Assembly (NCBI GenBank): GCA_017540385.1 | Contig: JAFYBD010000260.1 | Location: forward strand, 1 to 28,526 | Reading direction: 5' to 3' | DNA: 28,526 nucleotides | Origin: Lentisphaeria bacterium | GTDB lineage: Bacteria; Verrucomicrobiota; Lentisphaeria; Victivallales; UBA1829 | Shown here: positions 15,973 to 23,189 of the stretch, in pieces | How positions within the stretch are numbered: position 1 is the stretch's first letter | How the letters are laid out: each line of letters begins with the position of its first letter | Notes under the pieces: generated by a model | What the model saw: the letters and a program-made list of their open reading frames with translations, nothing else | The model's database searches: none | Told to the model about the DNA's origin: nothing | Program-made: the position numbers and the translations under genes

Positions 15973-16812
15973 ATGGCAGAAAACTGCTCCGGTTCCTGTT
16001 CGACCTGCGGTTCCGCAGGCTCCTGCTCGGAACGCAAACCCTCCCGCCTCGACAAAGTCAAACACAAGATCATGGTGCTGTCCGGCAAGGGCGGCGTCGG
16101 CAAAAGCACGGTCGCGGCGGCACTCGCGGTCTCCCTCGCACGCGAAGGGATGAAGGTCGCGCTGCTGGACGTGGATTTCCACGGACCGAGCCAGCCCACG
16201 CTGTTCGGCGTGGCGGATCAGCGTCTCGGCGGGACCGAAGCCGGCCTCCAGCCGATTTCCGTGGCCGGCGTGAAGCTCGTTTCCGTCGGGCTCCTGCTCG
16301 AGAATCCCGACGACGCGGTGATCCTGCGCGGTCCCGCGAAGATCGGACTGCTCGGCCAGCTCTTCGAAGAGGTGGACTGGGGCGACGACCTGGACTACCT
16401 GATCCTCGACTTCCCGCCCGGGACCGGCGACGAATCGCTGTCCGCCTGCCAGATGATCCAGGGCGACAAGGCCGCCATCGTGGTCACGACCCCGCAGGAA
16501 GTCTCGCTCGCCGACTGCCGCAAGTGCATCGACTTCTGCAACCGTCTGGACGTGCGCATCCTCGGCGTGGTCGAGAACATGAGCGCCTACGTCTGCCCCG
16601 ACTGCTCCGCGAAGCACGCGCTCTTCTCCTCCGGCGGCGGCGAAAAGCTCGCCGACCGCGAAGGTCTCGCGCTGCTCGCCCAGATCCCCCTCGATCCGAA
16701 ATTCCTCGCCGCCTGCGACCAGGGCAAGCTCCCGCAGGGCTTCCTCGACTCCGACGCGGTCTCCTCCGAGGTCGCCGGGATCACGAAGGCCGCGCTGGCG
16801 ATGAATTCCTGA
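15973..16812 (+). CDS. Mrp/NBP35-family iron-sulfur cluster carrier ATPase
   Basis: This cytoplasmic P-loop ATPase binds and passes on [4Fe-4S] clusters (Mrp/ApbC/NBP35 family). The protein is 279 aa. The deviant Walker A GKGGVGKST (38-46) has K39 and K44. LLDVDFHGPSQPTLFG and ILDFPPGTGDE are the switch and Walker B-like motifs. The CPDC pair C208/C211, in ENMSAYVCPDC, is the cluster-bridging site at the dimer interface. The N-terminus carries four more Cys (C5, C9, C12, C18), the NBP35-like extension absent from many bacterial Mrp proteins; the MIP18-type domain of E. coli Mrp is missing. GAAGGA lies 8 bp upstream of the ATG. Located 67 bp after dnaA and probably co-transcribed; followed by a strong terminator. 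Confidence 0.92.
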   Translation: MAENCSGSCSTCGSAGSCSERKPSRLDKVKHKIMVLSGKGGVGKSTVAAALAVSLAREGMKVALLDVDFHGPSQPTLFGVADQRLGGTEAGLQPISVAGVKLVSVGLLLENPDDAVILRGPAKIGLLGQLFEEVDWGDDLDYLILDFPPGTGDESLSACQMIQGDKAAIVVTTPQEVSLADCRKCIDFCNRLDVRILGVVENMSAYVCPDCSAKHALFSSGGGEKLADREGLALLAQIPLDPKFLAACDQGKLPQGFLDSDAVSSEVAGITKAALAMNS

Positions 16813-16845
16813 TCCGGCAAACAAATCTTCGACACTCCTCCAAAC

Positions 16846-16910
16846 GCGCCCCGTGCGTTTCCAGGGTCCCGAAAGGGCCCCGATGAAGCCCATGGGGCGC
16901 GCCTTTTTTT
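16846..16910 (+). terminator. Rho-independent terminator after dnaA-mrp
   Basis: GCGCCCCGTG (16846-16855) pairs with CATGGGGCGC (16891-16900), 10 bp with one G-U. An inner hairpin of GGGTCC/GGGCCC type lies inside, and a run of seven T (16904-16910) follows. Confidence 0.85.
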
Positions 16911-17008
16911 CCGTCGCGGAAAACCGCCCCGGCGCACCCGAAAATGCCGCAAAGGGCGGAAAATGTCGCGGAAAACCAAAAAAAATGGGAGTTTTTCGCG
17001 TTACAGGC

Positions 17009-17037
17009 TTGCATTTTAGCGGAAATGAGGATATTTT
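17009..17037 (+). promoter_or_regulatory. Putative promoter of PTS EIIA gene
   Basis: TTGCAT (17009-17014) and TATTTT (17032-17037) are separated by 17 bp. The flanking string GCTTGCATTTTA is identical to that in the nagB promoter. The rest of the gap 16911-17087 shows no gene. Confidence 0.5.
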
Positions 17038-17087
17038 ATCCCGTCATCGGATTATTCACCAATCTTTTCTATAGAAAGGCAGACACT

Positions 17088-17543
17088 ATGAAACCGGAAT
17101 TCGTAAAGTACCTCCAGCAGGACTCCATCCTGATTGTCGACGGCGAGACGAAAAAGAAACTGCTGGATGACATCATCGCCCATGCCTGCACCCGCTGCAC
17201 CATGGACGAAGATCAGATCCGCGAAGCGATCTGGAAGCGCGAACGCATGATGACCACCGGCGTCGGCAAAGGTCTCGCGCTCCCCCATATCCGCATCAAC
17301 GGTTTCCCGTCCCCGCTCGTGATCGTCGCCGTCTGCCGCAAGCCCGCGGCCGACTACAAGAAGCTCGACGACGAACCCGTGACGCTCGCCGTGTTCTTCG
17401 CGGCCGACGAACGCGACCCCGAAGCCTATCTCCGTCTCCTCGGCAGCATCTCCTCCCGCCTGAAAGAGGACGGCGTGATCGCAAAAATCCACGAAGCGGG
17501 CGAAGACCGCAAGAAAATCTTTGACATCCTCGCAGCCGAATAA
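17088..17543 (+). CDS. PTS EIIA, fructose/nitrogen (PtsN-like) type
   Basis: The protein is 151 aa and is a single EIIA type-2 domain, which accepts phosphate from HPr or NPr on a histidine. The signature TTGVGKGLALPHIR contains active-site H67. The rest (VAVCRKPAADYKKLDDEPVTLAVFFAADERDPEAYLRLLGSISSRL) follows the family, with no EIIB or EIIC fusion. The frame is open upstream to 16944, but AAAGG eight bases before ATG 17088 and the family length fix the start. No other PTS gene is in the window, so it may be regulatory, like PtsN, rather than part of a sugar transporter. It has its own promoter and lies between a terminator and the pseudopilin operon. Confidence 0.87.
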   Translation: MKPEFVKYLQQDSILIVDGETKKKLLDDIIAHACTRCTMDEDQIREAIWKRERMMTTGVGKGLALPHIRINGFPSPLVIVAVCRKPAADYKKLDDEPVTLAVFFAADERDPEAYLRLLGSISSRLKEDGVIAKIHEAGEDRKKIFDILAAE

Positions 17544-17684
17544 TCCGGCGCCCCGGGCCGGAAAAATGTCCGGCGGTCACCGGTTCCCCCCTCGCGGTCG
17601 GAGCCGGTCCGCTCCGTTTCCCGGTTTCGGCCCGGACACGATACAGTCGAACCGCCGGATCCCTCCGGCGATATGGAAAGCAGG
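17544..17684 (+). promoter_or_regulatory. Leader of the pseudopilin operon with competing hairpins
   Basis: CCGCCGGA (17652-17659) can pair with TCCGGCG at 17664-17670 (7-bp stem, 4-nt loop, just before the ribosome site) or with TCCGGCGG at 17569-17576 (8 bp). TCCGGCG occurs again at 17544-17550, and GCCGGA at 17557-17562 can pair with the 17569 copy. No clear promoter was found; GATACAGT near 17640 is a weak -10 candidate. Regulation is inferred. Confidence 0.3.
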
Positions 17685-17690
17685 TTTCTT

Positions 17691-18326
17691 ATGGGCAGGA
17701 AAAAACTCTTCAGTCTGATTGAAATCGCGGTCGCGATGGCCGTCGCCTCAATCGGCGTGGCGGCCATCATGGCCCTCTTGCCGCTTGCCGTCAAATCCTC
17801 CTCCGATTCCATCGGCGACACGCTCGCCACGGACGCGGCGAACACCGTCATCGCCCGCATCGACGAGATGATCCTGGAGAATTTCGACGTGGCGCGCAAC
17901 CTGCCCTCCTACCCGACCTCCGCTTCCTCCGCCGCGTCCTTCCACAAGAGCAAGTCCAACTACAAGGAAGTCACCGACATGCCTGTGATCTCCGGCGAGA
18001 ATTCCTACATCTTCGAAACCGCCGGATCGAACGGCCACTACCATTTCTTCTTCGGCCCAAAGGGCGAGAAGAGCGACTTCGGCGCGGACGTGTGGGTCTG
18101 GCGCGACAGTTCGGTGAAGCTGACCAAACTCGTGGACGGCTCCAAGCTCTCCGCCTATCAGCCGAAGGTCGAAGGCAAGCCAGCCCTCGTCCGGGTCTAC
18201 ATCGAGATTTCCTGGCCGCTGACGAAGCCCTACTACGTGTCTTCCAGCAACGTGTATCCGCGCCAGACCCGGCTGTTCGTCCGCGAGTATTTCGATCCCA
18301 CATATACGGACGCGGAGAAAGAGTGA
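17691..18326 (+). CDS. Pseudopilin-like protein 1 (type IV pilin N-terminal motif; GspI/PilV-like)
   Basis: The protein is 211 aa. The N-terminus MGRKKLFSLIEIAVAM has a basic leader, then FSLIE with Glu at +5 and a hydrophobic helix to about residue 30, the hallmark of type IV pilins and type II secretion pseudopilins. The usual Gly at -1 is missing. The helix continues with a KSSSDSIGDTLATDAANTVIARIDEMI segment, like minor pseudopilins of the GspI/PilV group; the C-terminal part is beta-rich and not recognised. ATG 17691 has GCAGG six bases upstream; ATG 17673 in the same frame would add six residues and cannot be excluded. First gene of a tight operon; the next gene starts 9 bp on. Confidence 0.8.
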   Translation: MGRKKLFSLIEIAVAMAVASIGVAAIMALLPLAVKSSSDSIGDTLATDAANTVIARIDEMILENFDVARNLPSYPTSASSAASFHKSKSNYKEVTDMPVISGENSYIFETAGSNGHYHFFFGPKGEKSDFGADVWVWRDSSVKLTKLVDGSKLSAYQPKVEGKPALVRVYIEISWPLTKPYYVSSSNVYPRQTRLFVREYFDPTYTDAEKE

Positions 18327-18335
18327 GGTGATGCG

Positions 18336-18962
18336 ATGAAGAAGCCTTTTACACTCGTTGAACTCCTGATCGCGATGAGCGTGCTTTCCGTCTTCCTCCT
18401 CGGCCTGATGCAGTTCTACACCACCACTGAGGACGTCATGAGCTCCGGCGCGAACCGCACCGAGATGTTCGAACGCGCCCGCGTCGCCATGGACATGATG
18501 GCGAACGACCTCACCTGCATGTATTATTCCCAGACCGACAAAACGTTGAAGCCGTTCGTGCCTGTCGCAAACGGGTTCCGCGTCGCGACCATCCGTCCCG
18601 AGAAACTCCAGTCCTCCGCGAAGACCAGCATCGTCGGCGCGCAGTACAGCTGGGATTCCGGCAGCCGGAAGCTGACCTACGCCTCCGATGGAAATGATTA
18701 TTTCAATGCGGACAAGGATATTGCCGGGAATGAGACGCTCGTCGAGGGCGTGACCGATTTCTCCGTTACGGCAAATATCCAGAGCGGCTTAAACATCCCG
18801 GACACCGTCCTGATCCGCATGGAGCTGGTCGACGCCAAGACCCTGAAACGGCTTGAAGCGAACGCCGGTTCCGAGTCCGACATCCTGAAAGTCGCCAACA
18901 AACGCGAATTCCGCCGCCTGGTCGTCGTCGACCGCGGACAGCGGAAACTCAAAAGAAACTGA
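18336..18962 (+). CDS. Pseudopilin-like protein 2 (GspJ/PilW-like)
   Basis: The protein is 208 aa. MKKPFTLVELLIAMSVLSVFLLGLMQFY is a short basic leader followed by the class III pilin motif FTLVE, with Pro instead of Gly at -1. The following segment FERARVAMDMMANDLTCMYY resembles the helix of GspJ/PilW minor pseudopilins. The C-terminal half is predicted beta-rich and contains VEGVTDFSVTANIQ and PDTVLIRMELVDAKT, phrases typical of GspJ-like proteins. Spacing of 9 bp upstream and 12 bp downstream shows it is co-transcribed. Likely a minor component of a pilus-like or secretion filament. Confidence 0.8.
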   Translation: MKKPFTLVELLIAMSVLSVFLLGLMQFYTTTEDVMSSGANRTEMFERARVAMDMMANDLTCMYYSQTDKTLKPFVPVANGFRVATIRPEKLQSSAKTSIVGAQYSWDSGSRKLTYASDGNDYFNADKDIAGNETLVEGVTDFSVTANIQSGLNIPDTVLIRMELVDAKTLKRLEANAGSESDILKVANKREFRRLVVVDRGQRKLKRN

Positions 18963-18974
18963 GGAGGCCGGGTC

Positions 18975-21785
18975 ATGAAGCATATGCAGAATAAGATTTC
19001 CCCGATGCAGACTCTCCGCCGCGCCGTCCGGAACCGCCGGGAACACGGCATGGCGCTGCTCTTCACCCTCTGCATCCTTTCCATGGCGCTCATCACCGCC
19101 ATGATTTTCTCCTCGAACGCCTCCACGGACCGCAAGGTGGCCACCGCGTACATCGACACCTCCGCAGCCCGCATCCTCGCCGACGGCACCGTCTCCCGCG
19201 CCATCCTGGCGCTCATGTCCTCGAACGCCTCCTACGCGTGCTCCAATTATTTGAAGGAGCCGCCCGGGAACGGTTCCGGGAAAAACGCCGACGAGTACGC
19301 CTCCGACTGGATCTGGAAGATCGAAAAGCCCGGCATGTTCTCGTTCAACGAGGGGCCGCTCCGTTACGCCAACAAATACTACGACCGTGAGGACACCCGC
19401 TGCCCCTCCTGGGAGTACGTCTACTACCACGCCCCGGACGGGACCGACGACCGCATCTACGGCCGCTACGCCTACGTCGCGATCGGGCAGAACGACCAGC
19501 TGAACCCGAACGCCCTCGGCAACAATCGGGGCAAAAAGCTTTCTTCCGAGGACATCTCCATTCGTGACAGACGTCTCGGCCGCCTGACCTGCGAGCCCAA
19601 GTTCCTGTTCGTGGACAGGAACAACCTCTGGGGCGGCAGCGGCGGCGACCCGATCATCACGACCGAGAAGGTCGTCGACACCTGTCCCGTCGGCGGCTGG
19701 ACCGACATGGATATCTTCTTCTCCGACGTGACTTCCGCCGACGACAAGCACCTGCGGATGATGGTCGACCAGTATTTCACCCTCTCCGGCAACGAGGAAT
19801 ACAACAAGTTCAACACCAGGGGCGACCTCATCAAGGACTTTACCGCCGTGCCCGCTTCGAACGAAATGTACCGTTTCCCCCTGATCCGGAACGACTGGAA
19901 CAGCATCACGGTCGACCAGATCAAAAGCGCCATCCCGTATTTCCGCGATTCCAGGTCCTCCGAGGTCAACCAGACCATCGCGAACCTCATCAATTACAAC
20001 GCCAATTTCAACCGCGCCCCGGTGACCGACGTCGCGAACTGGACGACCGGCGAGCCCTCCTACACCGGCAATAAATGCACGCCGTACATCAACGAGGTCG
20101 GCGGCGAGGTCGAGGTCGGCGGCAACATCGGCATCCGCATGACCGAGCGTTACCTGCAGAACGACAACTGGTTTTGGCGCGTCTGGTACACCGACTGCAC
20201 CTATTCCCACACCATCACGCTCCAGATCGAGACCGTGAACATGTACGGTTCCGCGGCCCAGGGCGTCAGCGCCCCGATCCCCTTCGGCACGATCACCTAC
20301 GAGTACCTGAACCCGGAGAACGGCCGCTGGATCCCGCAGGAATTCTCCTTCGACGCGAACAATACGAAGTGGGACACGACCAACACCGTATCGAATGGGG
20401 CGTATACGACCTACACCTATATTGCCGACAGCGGATCCGTCGGCAGCGTGACCACCACCAAGCGCGACGGTTACTCCCGTCCGATGGGCCATGAGGCCGA
20501 TTTCTACGATCAGCTGAAAGTCCGCAACGTGAACGTGAGGCTCGAGCGCGTGCTCCTGCGCGACAACTCCGGCCAGAACGCCGACCTGTCGCTCATGAAC
20601 AACCAGCTCGGCGCCGGCAGCGGATCCAGAGTCATCGACGGCGAACAGGTCGTGGCCGGCTCCGGCGACTTCAGCAAACGCGGGTACTTCGACTCGCAGG
20701 TCGACGATCCCCGCTGCAACCTCGGCCGTTCCGAATGGTCCAATCCGCAGAGCAACGAGCACTGGCGCGACAATTTCGGCATCCGCAATGCCGCCGTCAG
20801 CTACAATTCCAACGACGTGACGAAGTGCGATCCCGGCGAGTCCGGCGACCCGGTCAACATCTCCACCGCTTTCATCCCGCACGCCCCCATGGAGTCCCTG
20901 TGGGAGCTCGGTGCGATCCACCGCGGCCGTCCGTGGCAGACCATCAACCTGAAGTGCGCGGGCGAGGGGAAGAGCGCCGGCAACGTCATGGCGGATTACA
21001 GCGCCGGCGACGGCCATCTGCTGGATCAGGTAGCCCTGGTGTCCCAGGACGAACAGACCCGCACCGTGCTCGGCATGATCAACCTGAACTGCGTGGCCGA
21101 TCTCGGCAGCGGCGGAGCGCCGTTCGTCTTCAAGTCCCTCTTCACAGACTTCCCGATCTACGGCTCGATCCAGAACATGCGGAACAATTCCAGCTCCAGC
21201 GTCCTCAGGGGCAGGGCGGTGAACTCCACCGATTCCGATGCCGACCGCTACGCGCAGGACCTGGTCGATTGCGTGACTTATGCCGTGAAGAACGGCAACC
21301 AGCCGCGCCGCACCGGCATCTTCCCCGGTTCCGCATCTTCCGGTTCCAGCAACGGAAAGCTCTTCCCGACCTCCGGGAACGACGCCCAGCGCGAGGAAGT
21401 GGTCTGCCGCATCATCAACATCCTGAAATGGGGTCGCCAGCAGACCCGGCGCGCCACCGTGCTGGTGCTCGCGCAGACCATTCAGGACGTCGGCGGCGTC
21501 ACGCTGGAACGCAACCTGCCCAACGACGATTCCGTCCTGATGGATTCCGGCTTCAAACCGTACGACGCGTACGGCGAGGCGAAGTGGATACAGCCGGCAC
21601 TCTACCCGAGCGCCGCGAGTATCTACAACGCCTACAAGAAGCGGTCCGTCAAGTTCAAAAATTACGACAACTTCTACGACCGGATCACCGGCGAGGCGAA
21701 GGTGGTCGTGCGGCTGGAGTGGGACGACTCCGCCAACGATCATCAGGGCGCCTGGAAAGTTACGAGGAAAGAATATGCGGAATAA
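18975..21785 (+). CDS. Large PilX/GspK-like membrane-anchored exported protein
   Basis: The protein is 936 aa. A basic N-terminus (1-24) is followed by HGMALLFTLCILSMALITAMIFSS (24-47), a single hydrophobic segment like those of PilX and GspK, without Glu at +5. The adjoining ARILADGTVSRAILALMSS resembles their helical stalk. The remaining ~850 residues lie outside the membrane: Tyr, Trp, Asn and Ser rich, with several scattered Cys, no repeat I can identify, and no known catalytic motif. GspK is usually ~330 aa, so this is about three times longer. GGAGG lies 7 bp from the ATG. The 3' end overlaps the next gene by 11 nt. The length and context fit a tip or scaffold subunit; function is unknown. 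Confidence 0.75.
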   Translation: MKHMQNKISPMQTLRRAVRNRREHGMALLFTLCILSMALITAMIFSSNASTDRKVATAYIDTSAARILADGTVSRAILALMSSNASYACSNYLKEPPGNGSGKNADEYASDWIWKIEKPGMFSFNEGPLRYANKYYDREDTRCPSWEYVYYHAPDGTDDRIYGRYAYVAIGQNDQLNPNALGNNRGKKLSSEDISIRDRRLGRLTCEPKFLFVDRNNLWGGSGGDPIITTEKVVDTCPVGGWTDMDIFFSDVTSADDKHLRMMVDQYFTLSGNEEYNKFNTRGDLIKDFTAVPASNEMYRFPLIRNDWNSITVDQIKSAIPYFRDSRSSEVNQTIANLINYNANFNRAPVTDVANWTTGEPSYTGNKCTPYINEVGGEVEVGGNIGIRMTERYLQNDNWFWRVWYTDCTYSHTITLQIETVNMYGSAAQGVSAPIPFGTITYEYLNPENGRWIPQEFSFDANNTKWDTTNTVSNGAYTTYTYIADSGSVGSVTTTKRDGYSRPMGHEADFYDQLKVRNVNVRLERVLLRDNSGQNADLSLMNNQLGAGSGSRVIDGEQVVAGSGDFSKRGYFDSQVDDPRCNLGRSEWSNPQSNEHWRDNFGIRNAAVSYNSNDVTKCDPGESGDPVNISTAFIPHAPMESLWELGAIHRGRPWQTINLKCAGEGKSAGNVMADYSAGDGHLLDQVALVSQDEQTRTVLGMINLNCVADLGSGGAPFVFKSLFTDFPIYGSIQNMRNNSSSSVLRGRAVNSTDSDADRYAQDLVDCVTYAVKNGNQPRRTGIFPGSASSGSSNGKLFPTSGNDAQREEVVCRIINILKWGRQQTRRATVLVLAQTIQDVGGVTLERNLPNDDSVLMDSGFKPYDAYGEAKWIQPALYPSAASIYNAYKKRSVKFKNYDNFYDRITGEAKVVVRLEWDDSANDHQGAWKVTRKEYAE

Positions 21786-22473
21786 TCACTTCTTCAAAAC
21801 CCAGCTCCTGCTGGCTGCCCTCGCGGCGACCCTCCTGGTCCCCGTGAGCACGTTCGCACAGCAGAGGACCGCCACTTCCAAGACCACCACCATCAAGGAC
21901 AGCGACATCTATGTCCCGGAGAAGGTCCTGGAACCCTCCTACACCAAAAAGGAAGCCGCCGAACTCCTGAAGCAGTACGTCGCCGCGTTCGGAGACTCCG
22001 ACATGCCGCGCACCTATGAGGCGTTCGCGAAGGAACCCGAGAAGTTCAAACGCATCGGGACCCGCCAGCTTCAGGCCGCCATGGGCAACCTCTACAACTT
22101 CGTGAAGGACCCCGATCTCCAGGAGGTCACCGAGGTCAGCGACAAGTGGTACAAGGATCTGTACAACAAGGCGCTTGAGCTCAAGGAGCCCGCCGCGTTG
22201 ATGGACAAGGCCATCCGCCTCCAGAACGCCTCCATGTACGCCCAGGCCACCAGGGACTACGCCGCGAAGTTCGACGAACTCAAAAAGTTCGCCGACAAGA
22301 AGGGCACGCGCATCGACTCCGCCACGCTTGCGAAGATCAAGGAAAGCAACAAGGCCAAACGCAAGGCCGAGTATATCGCCCTCCGCAAGAAGGAGATCAT
22401 GGAGGCCGAAGAGGCCGCAAAGAAGGCCGTCGAGGAGGAACTGAAGAAACAGTCCGCCTCGAAGAAGAAATAA
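21775..22473 (+). CDS. Secreted helical protein of unknown function
   Basis: The protein is 232 aa. A clear signal peptide (MRNNHFFKTQLLLAALAATL...VSTFA, cleavage probable after residue 28 before QQ) precedes a mature part that is highly charged and mostly helical. It has a KKEAAELLKQYVAAFGD segment and ends in an Ala/Glu/Lys coiled-coil-like tail (EAEEAAKKAVEEELKKQ). No enzymatic motif seen. The start overlaps the preceding gene by 11 nt, with AGGAAAG just upstream, so expression is coupled to the GspK-like protein. It probably is a periplasmic partner of the filament components. Confidence 0.7.
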   Translation: MRNNHFFKTQLLLAALAATLLVPVSTFAQQRTATSKTTTIKDSDIYVPEKVLEPSYTKKEAAELLKQYVAAFGDSDMPRTYEAFAKEPEKFKRIGTRQLQAAMGNLYNFVKDPDLQEVTEVSDKWYKDLYNKALELKEPAALMDKAIRLQNASMYAQATRDYAAKFDELKKFADKKGTRIDSATLAKIKESNKAKRKAEYIALRKKEIMEAEEAAKKAVEEELKKQSASKKK

Positions 22474-22492
22474 TCATCCGGGAGATTCCGAC

Positions 22493-23164
22493 ATGAGACG
22501 CCGCACCGTCAGACATTTCACCCTGCTCGAGCTGATCGTGGTCATGGGCATCCTCGTGCTGCTCTCGGCCGTGGCCATCCCCGCCTACAGTTCGCTTTTC
22601 TCCGGCAGGAAGACCACGCTCGCCGCGAACAAGCTCAACGGAGCCGTCATGGAGGCGCGCGCCTACGCCGTGTCGAACAAGGTCTACACTGCCCTCGTCT
22701 TCCTCAACGAGAAGGTCAGCCCAAACACCACGACCAAGGGCTATATCCGGTTCCGCCTGGCCGAGCTCTACCACGACCCCGAGAGCACGGACAACAAGTA
22801 CATCTGGAGCCGCTGGGCCAACGGATCCGATTACGTCCTCCTCCCGGAGAACACCATGATCCCGGACGGCGACCGGTATTTCGGCACCACCAGCAGCGAC
22901 ACTGACGGCACGCCCTCCGGCAGTCTTACCAATGTCGATTTCACACACATGACGAGCAAGAATCTCCCCGCCGACGCATCTTCCGCCGACGCCAGGTGCA
23001 TCATCTTCCGCCCCAACGGCCAGCTCGCGTCCAACGAGAACAACGTGATCGTGCAGTTCGTGGAGACGAACAAGTTCGTGGGCAACGCGTCGGCCGCGTC
23101 GGCCCTCCCGCTCCGCATCAACTGGCTCACCTGCAAAACCAAATTCATGGACCCCGTCAACTGA
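22493..23164 (+). CDS. Pseudopilin-like protein 3 (GspH/FimT-like)
   Basis: The protein is 223 aa. The N-terminus MRRRTVRHFTLLELIVVMGILVLLS has a basic leader and then FTLLE with Glu at +5, with His rather than Gly at -1. VAIPAYSSLFSGRKTTLAANKLNGAVMEARAYAVSNKV is the classic GspH/FimT helix, which ends in an ArAYA-like segment. The C-terminal domain contains IIFRPNGQLAS, also typical of GspH/FimT (xxFxPdGxxs). It fits a minor pseudopilin. GGGAGA seven bases upstream supports this ATG. The kinase gene follows 25 bp on. Confidence 0.85.
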   Translation: MRRRTVRHFTLLELIVVMGILVLLSAVAIPAYSSLFSGRKTTLAANKLNGAVMEARAYAVSNKVYTALVFLNEKVSPNTTTKGYIRFRLAELYHDPESTDNKYIWSRWANGSDYVLLPENTMIPDGDRYFGTTSSDTDGTPSGSLTNVDFTHMTSKNLPADASSADARCIIFRPNGQLASNENNVIVQFVETNKFVGNASAASALPLRINWLTCKTKFMDPVN

Positions 23165-23189
23165 CCGTTTTTCCGGAGACTGAACCATT

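Noticed and set aside
18789..21743. 984-aa open frame antisense to the GspK-like gene
   Set aside because: Composition is Val/Gly/Asp/His rich with no domain or ribosome site; it is the typical shadow of a high-GC gene in the complementary frame.
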